From Hemicordylus capensis (lineage: Eukaryota > Chordata > Lepidosauria > Squamata > Cordylidae), in NCBI RefSeq assembly GCF_027244095.1, contig NC_069662.1, positions 13,604,501-13,668,500 of the forward strand: a stretch of DNA of 64,000 bases, given 5' to 3'. Below the pieces are notes generated by a model that ran no database searches, was not told the DNA's origin, and saw only the letters and a program-made list of their open reading frames with translations. A program made the position numbers and the translations under genes. Below, in pieces: positions 21,706 through 33,900 of the stretch. How positions within the stretch are numbered: the stretch's first letter is position 1; each line of letters starts with the position of its first letter.

Positions 21706-22726
21706 GCCTCTGCATATTCCTCCCATCATAATGATAGGCATTTTACGAGCCAATAAATCATGCAGCAAGGTGTGCATTGAAGAATGGGGTGGGTTGGGGA
21801 GGTTGAAAGGAGGGATCACTGTTCTATCACTCAAAAAGGTTTCCCTTCCTACTTCAGATCTGGAAACATAAACCCACACAGACAGGTCATGCTAAAAAAT
21901 CTGGTCCTGAAGTCATGACTAAGGAGGAAAAGCAAAAACCATTGATGAAAAGGCAGGCAAGTGGGGCAGGTGGAGCAGGGGGAGAGGACAACCTCCATCT
22001 AAACCATCTGATTCACACAATACATGCCAGAGAGTGAACTGAATGAAATTACTATGGTCCAGGACCAGCAAACAGTACCTGCGAACCAACAAATCACAGA
22101 CACAGGTCAGAGGCAATTTCCTGTGTTGTTGGAAAAATAATGCAGCCACCTTTGAGACCCAGATCCCTCTTTCCACACCCCACTAGTCATGAGAACAATC
22201 CTCAAAGGTCTCTTTCCAGGATCTGCTTACAGAACAACTGTGAGGGGGGAAATCGCTATGCTCCTTCCTTCAGAGGTCAAACAAGAGAACCAACCGGCTT
22301 CCTTAAAGATTGGTGGGTTTCACAGTAGAGGCTTCTTGGAACGTCACCTGTGGGTTCAAGCAGTGCTCTAGCTGAGTTCGTGTGAACTGAGGAGTGAAAG
22401 ATCCCTTTCTCTCTTCTACATACACACACATACCCCTTGCTGAGTGTGATACTCCAGAAAGAGAAGGTGGCACTACTAGATTACAAGCAGAAAGGCACGT
22501 GGGAATGCAAGGGGGGATATGTGTCCCTAAATAGCTCCCCCTCTCACACACGTGCAAAAATGTGGGGCCCATAGCATTTGCTACTTTTGCTACTAGGTTA
22601 ATCCGGCAGTGGTGAGGTGGCCAAGGAACAGCCTTCCAGGGTTTTGGGGGCCCAAAGGGTTCGGAATGAGGGTGGGGAGTCTCGACTCACCAACTCAGAG
22701 TTCCCCTCCCCCCACCCAGCTGGTTG
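21075..22726. other. B-C spacer, unrecognised; copy of 4798-6446
   Basis: Contains the (AC)n tract at 21675-21703 and the MITE-like words near 22565-22608. No gene recognised. Confidence 0.5.
21675..21703. repeat. (AC)n microsatellite
   Basis: About 14 units, shorter than the paralogous tract at 5389-5434. Confidence 0.95.
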
Positions 22727-23087
22727 CTGTGCCCGTTGTCATCAGTTGAGTTTTCTTTACATTTAGTCATAGTCCCATTTTTTCACTGTGCTCCTTGACA
22801 TTCATTAGTAGAGCTTGCAGATCATCCGCATTCTCCGCTATCAGAATGGTGTCATCTGTATAGTATTGGTTATTGATGTTTCTTCCTCCAACTTTAAAAC
22901 CACGCTCATCTTCTTCCAATCCAGCTTCTCTCAGTATATGTTAAGCATATAAGTTGAATAAAAAGGGAGAAAGTATACAGCCTTGTCTTACTCTAAACGT
23001 CTGGTTCACCACTATGGAGTAAATCCACCTGTCTCTGTGGAAACACAGCTGCAGCTCATTCAGACATGTCCTCGTGTGTCTATTCCA
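22727..23087 (-). mobile_element. BovB/RTE LINE fragment (B-C spacer)
   Basis: Same block as 6447-6815, with RVRQGCILSPFLFNLYA then a stop, DDTILIAE-type palm remains and flanking direct repeats. The shared stop links this copy to the A-B spacer copy. Confidence 0.78.
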
Positions 23088-24886
23088 GGGGGCCAAGGAA
23101 CAACCTTCCAGGGTTTTTGCGGCCCAAGGGGTTGGGAATGGTGGGGGTGGCAGGCCGGACTGCGGGCACTGAGAGGGTGGGGGAATGTTTGTGGGGAGGG
23201 CGCCGGGTTTTGAGCAGAATGGGTAATTAAGGTTGGGAATTGGGGCGCAGGGGCACCCCGCAGGGTGTGGCACACCGGGAATATGCCCTGTTGCCCTGTG
23301 GGCCAGTCTGAGCCTGGGTGGCTCGACTCACCAACTCAGAGTTCCCCTCCCCACACGTGCGCTTTAAAGTTTTAACATGAAAGCCTTTTTGGGCTAGGAG
23401 ATCCCCTGTATTTGTAAAGGGGAATCCCAGCTGGATTCCCAGTTACAAGTATATCCCCCACCGAGCCAGCCTGCCAGCCAGTTCCATGAAATGGGGGGGG
23501 GTCCAATTCTAACTTGGACTGGCACACACACACCCCTTTTGAGGGCCTTTCTGGTTCATCCTCCGGCCACCCAAACAGGCCTGACTCAGTCTGAGTTGGT
23601 TTGCACAACCCTCTATCTCTCCCCTCTCTGTCTACACTAAGCCAGAAGCAAAGCCTCCTTGGAATACGTCATTCGCCAAATCTCATCCTTCCCTACCTTC
23701 TCTGAATATCCGGTGCACCACTATGCGATATTTTATCACACTAATTCTGCCATGTAATGTATTTGTTTCACTAATTTACTTTCATTCTCTTTTAATAAAT
23801 TTGAATTTGTTCACTGAAACCTTGTTTTGTCCCTTTGTTTTGTTATTAGTTCCATGTCTACCACAGAGGGATAGACATTACAGTAGCATCCCTAGGCCCC
23901 GCATATTAGAAACCCGCATATTACAAATCCGTAACCGTGGTTAGTGACATAACACAGGTCCGGATGATCAAAGACAGCAAGGTTACTGAACATCAACAAA
24001 GGTTCTGCACTATGTCTGAATCCTGAAATTATTATTTTATTTTTACAAACTTGGGTAGATTTTTTCCTGACCATGAATCCATTTATATACCACATCTTTG
24101 CAGTGGAGCCTAGAAACATTTCCATTCAATTGTTTATTTTCTTTCTGGGGGATTGACATCTAATACTTGCTCATCCCTGCTTGGGCCATTTTGAGGGAAG
24201 ACCTTGCTGATGAATGCTAGGATACCCTATGGAAGGGGAAGAAGGGGAATGTTCTGCCTTACATTTTAGAAGATAAGTCACATTGGCTATGTAGGATACA
24301 TTGGCGATCTGTACCCACTTGTTATAAAATCAATGAAATATATAAAAATAAAATAAAATAAATCATCTGGATGCATTTACCAGAAGCCCCTTACTGCATG
24401 TTTAGTTTTCCTCGCATTCAACGCAAGGCCCAATGACCAACAGGCACTTGGGTCCCCATACTGTTAACTGAATCCTGTTATTGCCTGCTAAATAGCAAAT
24501 ATTGGTTAGGAGACAATAAAAAATGTTCTCGTGGATTGTATAGGGACCAGAGGACTGTAGGGAAAGTGTCAATCCACCCTGAAATTATCAAAATCACTAT
24601 TATTCAGTTCTGCTTCTTGTGGAAGCCCCATGGCTAGATAGAGGTGATTTAATGATAAGATTGGTTAATTATAACTCAGTAGCTCATACCAGGCTACACT
24701 CACTCAGTGTATAAGGATTTTAAAATGACTGTGTGTGCCCTAGAACTCAGAAGACGTTAACATGAAACAAACAAGGCTCTGTCAAATGGAATTCCTGTGT
24801 TGGTAAAGTTCTTTGTGGGTAGTCTTCTCTCGCTGACAAAGCAAGTGTACAACTGGGGTGAGATTCAAAATTTGCAGGAGTTCAGA
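23088..24886. other. Unrecognised sequence upstream of gene C
   Basis: Copy of 6816-8564. No gene seen; the promoter of gene C should lie near its right end. Confidence 0.4.
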
Positions 24887-25092
24887 ATGGTTCGGTTACT
24901 ACCATTCCTACTATATCTGCCTGCTATTTTCAGCAGGCGGAACAGCAGGCAAAGACATCTGTGCAAAATTCAGCACAATTCCAAGACAAGTTCCAGAGAA
25001 GACATTACCATTGGGGAATTTGGATCCTTCTTACAGGGTGGTGTACTTCTATTCAACTTTACTGTACCACCAGACAGATCCACAACAGGATC
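24887..25092 (+). CDS. Gene C exon 1: signal peptide
   Basis: [20 protein letters not shown], then [17 protein letters not shown]. Donor GGATC/GTGAGT in phase 2 gives Ser where gene B has Tyr at the junction. Confidence 0.85.
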
Positions 25093-27893
25093 GTGAGTAG
25101 TGTGTCTTTTGATTTAATGGTTGTATTGGGTCTTTTAGGTAGGGCTGATCTACTGTATGCCTATCTGGTTTAAATTATTCTAGTGGAGATTCATTATCAA
25201 TGGCAGCTTCTGATATGCCTAACATTGAGGCTGCAGCATCTAGCCATGGTGTGTGAATGGACCTTAGCAAATCTAATAGCACAGTCTGATCTCTAATCAT
25301 TTGCATTCCAAATCTACTGGGTTTGATCTCTGGCATCTCCAGGCACAACTGGGAAACTGCTCTGTCTGAAAGCAGATTCCCTGCCTGTCCCAATAAAGAA
25401 TAGTGACCTAGCTAGACCAACAGCCTTACTCAATATAAGGCAACTTGATATCCTTGCATGTCCGTATATCATACCAAGCACAATGATTTCCATGGGGGTT
25501 TATTCATGTGTATTCAGATGTATGTGAACCAACACTATTCCTAGGGTTCTCGATTGCTAACCCAACCATCAAAAGTCAAAACACTCTAAGGAAGCAGATC
25601 CATTTGACAGTTGGTCAGAAGTACTATTTTCAAATTTCCAGTTTTAAATAGTTATTCTCTATTTTAGTTAGAAGTAGGACAATCATCCTTTAGGAAAAAG
25701 ACATTTATCAGCACAGTATAGCTCAACGTTGCCTGGAAAAAGAAATTGGCAGGCATACAGAACAAGGATGCAGAGGTGAAGGGAGAGAGCAGCTAAACAG
25801 ACCTGGTGCAGTAAGGAAGCAGCAATTTGTGAGACCCTTCCATTCCCCAGGAAGCCCTCTGGGCCACCTGAAAATCTGCACAGCCCTCAGGGACATATTT
25901 TCTGGTAGAACACCTGAAGAGAGGGCTTTGGGGGGATGGTTAATGTGTAAAAAATTGCTGCTTCCCTGCTGAGCATGTGCAGTTAGTTAGGAGGTTCTGT
26001 TAGATGGCTTTCTTGCTGCACTGCCGCATCCTTGCTCTGTATGTCAGCAACATTCCCCGATGTTTGGGCAAAACCCTTGTGGTTGTCCATGCTCTGGAGA
26101 TAGCGTTTGTGCTAATGTCATAGATGTTCAGCTGTGTATGCAGGGAACAGGGGACAGAGAGGACCTCATTCAGGTCTGTCATAATGCTCCCTCTCTCCCC
26201 TGCAAAATGGTTACTATGCTGGTGTATGGTGGAGGAGTGGGGGTTTGCATACGGACAGACAATGGATAATACCCACTTTATTCCTCCCCAATTGTTCTTT
26301 CCAGTGCATGTCTCTACTCCTGCCTCCCCTGAGTGGACATTGTCTTTTAAGCTCTATTAGAGTCAAAACCTCTGAAAGGAAATCAGACACTCCAATACAA
26401 ATATTCTCAGCAGGAATATTGATCGGTATTCCTACATCTTTCACATTAACCTATGGACTCAGGAATTCACCATCATATTATCCAAATGGAGAGGATGCCA
26501 CCTTTTCTTTATGGAGGGCAGCAGCATCTCTAAGACCTCCTTTGTCATACAGCTGTATGACAAATGGTGATAGTAAAGTATAGATCAGTGGTAGAGCATC
26601 TTTTTTGCATGCAATGAATCCAGGGTTCAATCCATGACACCTCCAGGTCGAGCTGGGAAAGACTCCAGCCTGAAAATTTGGATAGCCATCACCAGTCAGT
26701 GTAGATACCACTGAGCAATAGTCTGACTCGGATTAGAGCAGTTTCCTATGTCCCTAGAAATTCATGCAGTGGAGCTGTCTCCCAATGGCTGCATATTAAC
26801 AATGGGGAAAGATGTCCTGGCTGCATATCTGTATGTCAGAAAAAATATACAGTTGGGCTTAAAGTCATTCAACTATGTTTGTTTGTTTAACACTTTTGTA
26901 TTCTGCCCAAAATGCAAGCCTCTGGGAGGTTTACAACAAAACATTAAAAACAACCAATAAAAAGATTAAAACATTTCATCCATTAAAATTTAAAATGTTA
27001 AAACTATTAAAAACACAATCAAACTATTATGTGTTCTCTTCCATACTTGCAAGCAGAATATATATAAATGCAATAGACTTGTTTTGCTGATCTATGCATG
27101 TAAAACTACATTAAAATCTCTTTGCAGTTTAATGCCTAAAAATTACCAGTATGTTCTTGCCTTCATCTTTGCAATTCAAGAGATCAACAGGAATGACCAT
27201 CTCTTACCCAATATCACACTGGGATTCGAAATCTATGACAATGCTTTCAATCCGCTGAGAGCCGTTGGGAACACTCTGCAGTTCCTCTTCACAGGGCAGG
27301 GGAATCCCTTCAATTACAACTGTGACAGGAAGCAGCAACTAGTCCTTGCCATTGGTGGGCTCACCTCCCCAAATTCCATGCATATGGCCAGTGTCTTGAA
27401 TACCTACAAGATCCCACAGGTATGTCTGTTCCTAGCGATGACTAGCTGTAGTCATTCAGAAATGGCTATGTTCCTGAGGAAGCTCAGTTTGGAAGCAGCT
27501 TTTGAGAAGACAGACAGGGCTTCCTTGTCTGGAGGAGGAAAACGTCTGTTTTCGTTCCTAAAGGAGAAAGCAAGAGTGCAAGCAAACCAAACAAAAAGGG
27601 GGAAAGGACAAGGTACGTTTGTTAGGCTAGTTTTTTATTGGGTTTAATTTCTGGCTATACCCCTACTAATTGTGCAAAGAGGCACCTTTTTGATGTGGTG
27701 ATTCTCTTTATTTAGCAGGGGGAGAGTAACTGGCCCGATCCAACCGCAGCACGGTATCTCCAATGACTGTTGCTGGTGTCTATATTTCTTTTTAGATTGT
27801 GAGCCCTTTGGGGACAGGGAGCCATCTTATTTATTTATTATTTCTCTGTGTAAACCGCCCTGAGCCATTTTTGGAAGGGCGGTATAGAAATCG

Positions 27894-27943
<50 letters not shown>

Positions 27944-30900
27944 TATGAGAGTAGAGGAGCTGTCAGCATGGGAATTGGATGCCTCTATCACATTCCTGAG
28001 GGTCTCATCCACAGACCACTCTGCTTCCCTGAGTTTCTCCAGGTCTGGCATCTTGGCTTCAAGAGAATGCACTTGTTAACTGAGAGCCAGGAGCTCTTTG
28101 CACTTGTTACCTGAGAGCCAGGAGCTCTTTGCACCGAACGCACACCCATAACTTCTGCACCTCAGGCAGATAGTCACACTCTGGGAGGCACCCCCTCTTC
28201 TGCAGGCATTTTTGCTTCATAACTGGCTTTATTGGTTATTTAGAATTTAGAATATAGTGGCTGCATTTGCATAGAACAAACTGTGGTTTGGAACTGTGGT
28301 TCCAAGTCCTCAGGTGGAACTGTCCAAGTGGTAGTCCTCATTAGAAACCAAAAGTGCAAATCACTCTCAGGGAAGGAAAACCTCAACTTCATTTTCTGTT
28401 GAAACTGTGGTTGTCCACAAACAGACATACAGTTTTTGAAACTGGAGGTCACTTCACCTCCGGTTTCATGTTCTGTGTGAATGCAGACATAGAGATTGTT
28501 TCCTTCACAGATTGGTCTAAGCTGCAATCATCATCTAATTAAAGGTATCAAGCTCTTCCTCCAGGAAAGTTACAAAAGTGGGGCAGTACTCACTTTTTCA
28601 TGCTTGGTGTCTTGTTTCTGATAAAGGGAGACCACTTCTGGGCCCACATGCAACTTCCCTACTAAAACTTCCCTCACAAAACTAATTTGATGTCTGTTAC
28701 CAAACTCCTGCTCACAGATCTCCAAAAAGAAAAACTGCCCTTGTCTCAGCATTGTCTTCTTAAGGGTGGCTTCCAAACTGAGCCACCTTCAGAGCAAAGC
28801 TGTAGCTAATCCCCACCCATTTTCTCTCTAGGCACAAGTGAAACTGAAATTGAAACTGCCCTGTCAAAAATGAACCCCTAGCCACCCAACAACAACAAAT
28901 ATCTATATACCACTTCTCAGCAAAAGTTTCCAGAGTGGTTTACATAGAGAAATAATAAATAAATAAGATGGATCCCTGTCCCTGAAAGGCTCACAATCTA
29001 AAAAGAAATATATTTTTAAAAAAAAATACAAGATAGAAACCAGGAACACTCACTGGAGGTACTATGCTGGGGGTGGATAGGGCCAGTTACTCTCCCCCTG
29101 CTAAATAAAGAGAATCACCACAGTAAAATATGCCTCTTTGCCCAGTTAGCAGGGGATGAAGATCTTAGGGATGCAGGGCATCAGTCTGAAGAAGAGAGGG
29201 ATGCTCTCTTAGAAGGGACACCTTCCTTGCGAAATGCTCCCAAATCCTCTCACACATAGGATGTCCTCCTGGGAATGGGGGCCTCCTTGTAGTGGGCAAT
29301 TTGATAATTAGCAACTGGGGAAGGTGAAGAAGAGTGCAACAAAGATGATCAGGGGCATGGTGCACCTTTCTTATAAGGTAAGTCTACAGTGTCTGGGGCT
29401 TTTTAGTTTGGAAAAGGGGTGGCTATGGGGAGACATGATGGACGTTTATAAAATTATGCATGGAGAAGAAAGAGTGGACAGAGAGAAATCTTTCTCCCTC
29501 TCTAACAAATCTCATGGTTCTGAAGGCCACGTAAAATAGGAACAACTAAAGGAAGTCATTTTTCACAGAGCAGAAAATTAATCTATGGAATTCTCTGCTA
29601 TGGGATGTGGCAAATATAGAACCCCCCCAAAAAAGGCATGCCCTCACCTCTTGCCAGTTGGCTTCTCAGAGGCATCTGGTAGGCCACTGTGTGAAACAGC
29701 AAGGCTGTTCTTATGTTCTTGAATGGAAAGGTTTTCATCCCCTTCCAAGTCCTTAGAGTGTTTTCTCAAAAAATTAAGGAATAATTACTCAATCCGCTGT
29801 GCAATGTCTTGTTTTCAATACATTATTATTGTCATTTTCTTTCAATATTAGGGCCACAACTTCCCTGAACACATTTTGTTTCAAACTGTGTTCCAACCTT
29901 GCCCCAGCTTTCACTTAAAAGTAGGAATAGTCTTTAATTTTTCTTCATCCTGTTTAGAATCCTATCCCAGTATAAGACTCAATGGTACCAGTAGTTCCTA
30001 CTCAAAATAGAAGTATTTTCCTATCTTAAATATTTGATGGAAGCTGAAATTTAGTGAATTGAAGAAGTAATACTTTGACAAAGGGACATCCTTTTAATAC
30101 TTTTTTTAAAAAACAAAAAACAATTTCCCCCCCTTTTAGCTGAGTTATGGATCTTTTGACCCTGTGCTAAGTGATAAAACCCGGTTCCCTTTTTCCTTCC
30201 GGATGGTTCCAAGTGAAGACTTTCAATATATCGGGATTATTTTGCTGCTGAAGCATTTCAAGTGGAATTGGATCGGTCTGCTCACATCAGATGATGACAG
30301 TGGAGAAACATTTCTTCAAAATATGAGACCAAGACTTCTCCAGAGCAATATTTGTATTGCTTTGGCACAATCCATTCCAAAATTAACGAGTCGAACAACA
30401 AATACACAAACTGAAAAAATACTGATGGAAATAGTGAATGCTGTCTGGAAGGAAGCAAAGATGAATGTGGTTCTTGTCTATGGGGATATTCATTCTGTGG
30501 AGGGTTTACGAATGATCTTAGAATACTGCGAATTTCATCTTAAGCTTCCATTGGAGAGAGTGTGGCTCATAACTGCTCAGTGGGATTGCACAACTCTTTC
30601 TTCATGGAATAAATTCACAGGGAAATCCTTCAATGGTTCTTTGTCATTCACACTTCACACAAAAGTAGTTCCAGGATTTCAGGAGTTCCTGGAGAGCATA
30701 AATCCATACCAGTCTATGATATATTTCATCCATCAGTTCTGGTCGTATGCATTTCTCTGTTCACTCCCAAAGCATGGCTTTTATTTTCCAAATCAAGACA
30801 ACTGCACTGGGGAGGAGAAACTGGGGAGCCTTCCTGAATCTGTGCTTGAAATGGGCATGTCTGGGCAGAGCTATAACATCTACAATGCTGTTTATGCTGT

Positions 30901-33900
30901 AGCACATGCTCTCCATTCTATATATTCACCAAAAGCTAAACAGAAAGAAATGGAGAAACTCGGGGGAAAGAGTCTTCTGTTACGGCCTGTATGTTTTTCC
31001 TCCTCTTTGTTTCCATGTCACTTCCCATTGTTTTAGTTCATAACTCATACTAGCAGTTCTGTGATATAATGTCTGATTATGGCATGCAGTTGTATGCAGT
31101 TCCTGGCAACCTGACTAACAAAGCACTGGTGAAGCAGTGTGAGGTAGCTTAGGCTGAGAGAGAAGAAACACCCAGAATCACCCATGAACTTCATGGCTAA
31201 ATGGGGATTTGAATCTGAATTTGGGAAATTCAATTGGAAATCAAATCAAATTGCCCTTTTAAGGGAAGACACAATTATTATGCTTTTCAACAGAAATAAA
31301 TTTCAGGAAGAAAACCTTATATCAAGCATCTTGTAATTGTTTATTCAATATTCAGTATTGTTTGATGTTTTAATATGGCTGATTCCCATTCCAGAATAAG
31401 GTAAATGGATTTCAGTTTTTCCAAAAGTCTTTCCCTTTGTAATAATTATCCCAAATTTGCTTTGTATATCAATTTATATGTGAGTATTCTTTGCAGTAAG
31501 ATCCTGTACTACTCGTCAACAGGAATTGCTGTTGCTTCCAGTGGCTTCCTACCAATATAAACAAGCTTAAAGGTATATTCCTGATAGGTATATAGTATTT
31601 CTTCTCAGTGACATCTTCCAGTTGGTGATCAAGGGATTTGTGGTTAAAGTGATAATCTTAATGCAATTTCCCACAATTTGACCCAGGGTGTGAACTTTTT
31701 CTCCTCCCAATTAGCTTCATGCTTTCCTGAGCAATATCCATTTCAATAATAGTGCTGGGGAAGAAATCTTTTTTGATGAGGAAGGGAGCCTGCCGTCAGG
31801 ATACGATATCATCAACTTGGTCACATTCCCCAATGACACCTTCCAGAAAGTCCAAACAGGAAGGATGGATCCCCTGGCTCGTGAAGGAAAACGGTTCACC
31901 ATGAATGGAAGTGCTACTGTATGGAACCACAAGTTTAAAGAGGTATGTGGAGACCTGTCCCGCCTCACCTTGCTAGGGTCCCTGACATTAAGGGGTTTTC
32001 TCACAACCCAGCTCCAATATCAGGAGTCAAGAGGGTTGGGAGGGAGAAATGGGCTGAAAGGAATGGATTGCCATGATGGGGGATGCTCTGTTTCTCTCCT
32101 CTGGGCAATGCTCCGGGAGTCTCAGATTGAGGACTCCAGCAGTAGGGTCCAGGTGACCTCCCCCCCCCCCCGACAGAGGAAATTATCAGCCTGACCCCAG
32201 ATTTGCCTTGACCATGTTTGATGCCCCCAACCTCTTTTTGTCTGCCTGCACTCAGACCCACCTTGGCTTTTGCCTGGTTCAGGGAGTAGACCCCTATTCC
32301 ATACTCTTCATATGTGGATATTTAGTTTTGAGAATAATAGAAGTGGGGGGAAATCAGAACATTCTTCCTTGTTCCTGTTAGATGCAACCCCGTTCCCGGT
32401 GTGTCGAGAGCTGCCATCTTGGATCCAGCATGATTGCCCAGCAGGGAAGACAAATTTGTTGCTATGATTGTGCTCAGTGTCCTGCAGGGAGGATTTCAAC
32501 ACAGACTGGTAAAAATATGTATATTGGGAAACCAAATCCAAATGTTTAAAATTCTCTATCTTATTTTCTACATCAAATAGATGACTAAATTTCTCAACAT
32601 ACTTCTGTTGAACTCAAGTACTAGTGCCAAGATCTGAGGGTTTTATTTAGTCTGGCAAATCTTTTCACTTGAAAAACTTTCCCTACTCCTTCTGCAGGAG
32701 CAGCAATCTGCCCTCTGCAGCATCATCTAGGATTTAATCTTCAGGTATTAGCACCCTTACACGGAAAAGAAACATTTTGTTTTCTTACAACTAAATTCTT
32801 AGAATATCTAGGCTTTTCATGTGAAGCCAGAATCTGTAACCTTTCCGAAATTAGAAAGAGTTTATGCAGGATAGAGACTATGGCATTTATGTTGAGCATT
32901 CCTTTAGTTTAAGTTTTCAGGTGCTGGCCTTTGCAGAAGAATATCCTGGATTCTTTTAAAGTTAAAACAATAAGCTGCAATGGCCGATGTTCCCATTAGA
33001 AAAAGCTGACGCTAGGTTATATGCATTGATGCTGCTGAAGGGGTCAACGAATGGAACACTGCTACTCACTTGGGGACAGTGAATTTGGATGATCGCCCCT
33101 TACCCCCAGAAGCATTCTTCACCAGTTGGAAATATGTCCCTGAGGGTCATGTAGCTCTCAGCGACATAGTTTTGACTGGCGCAGAGCACTTCTGGGGGAA
33201 GAAGAGATCATCAAAAATTAATCTCTCTCTCATAGATGCTGGTGCTGTATTACACTTCATACTTAGTACCAGCATTTTGCAACTCAACATTTCTGCAAAT
33301 ATAAACAAAATAAAACAATGCCCCCAAAAAAACCTATAAATGGCACAGTGTCTACAAATGAGAAACATCAACTTTGCTTTTTTGTTTTTAATTGCTTTGC
33401 ATTGCTTTTTTGTTTTTAATTTTCATATTGCCTCTTGTTAAAATTCTATGTATAATAGGGAAGTGGAAAATGTTTTGGGTGTTCCATCACCGAAACAAAA
33501 AACCCAATCACCATCCTTAATTTTTTGGAGCCGAAACGAATCGCCCTTGATTTGGTTCCGAATGTGTTGTCGTTTCGGCCCTCCATTTTGTGACCAAGAA
33601 CGTGCTTCTCCTTTCTCCTCCAATTTGAGTTCTGATGTGTGCTTAAATTTCCTGCCTTTCAGCCTCCCATTGACTTCCGCAAAGTTCCAAAATGTGCGTC
33701 TTCTTCCTCCCCCATTGAGTTCGGTGACATGTGCTTGAATTTCCTGCCTTTCAGACTCCCATTGACTTCAATGCAATGTTCTGATGTGCAAAATAATGCC
33801 CATTTGGGAGCCAAATTAATCTCCCATTAGCTAAGGGGAGGTGGAGGAGGGGGCAAGTGGGGGGGGATTTCGGGAGATATTTCAGGAGGGTCTTAAAGGG

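Larger units (their letters stand above)
27700..29120. other. Inverted segment in intron 2 of gene C
   Basis: Sequence between the repeat arms (about 27700-27890 and 28890-29120) is the reverse complement of gene B 13886-14840. The GAT tract reads ATC at 27896-27943, the CR1 ORF1 piece lies on the minus strand at 27944-28215, and the conserved repeat of 14235-14545 is inverted at 28240-28540. Gene D keeps the orientation of B, so C is the derived state. Inversion by recombination between the inverted repeats fits. Confidence 0.88.

Noticed and set aside
33448-33738. Open frame of about 96 codons in intron 5 of gene C
   Set aside because: It lies over degenerate internal repeats of the hAT-like element and is not kept in gene D.
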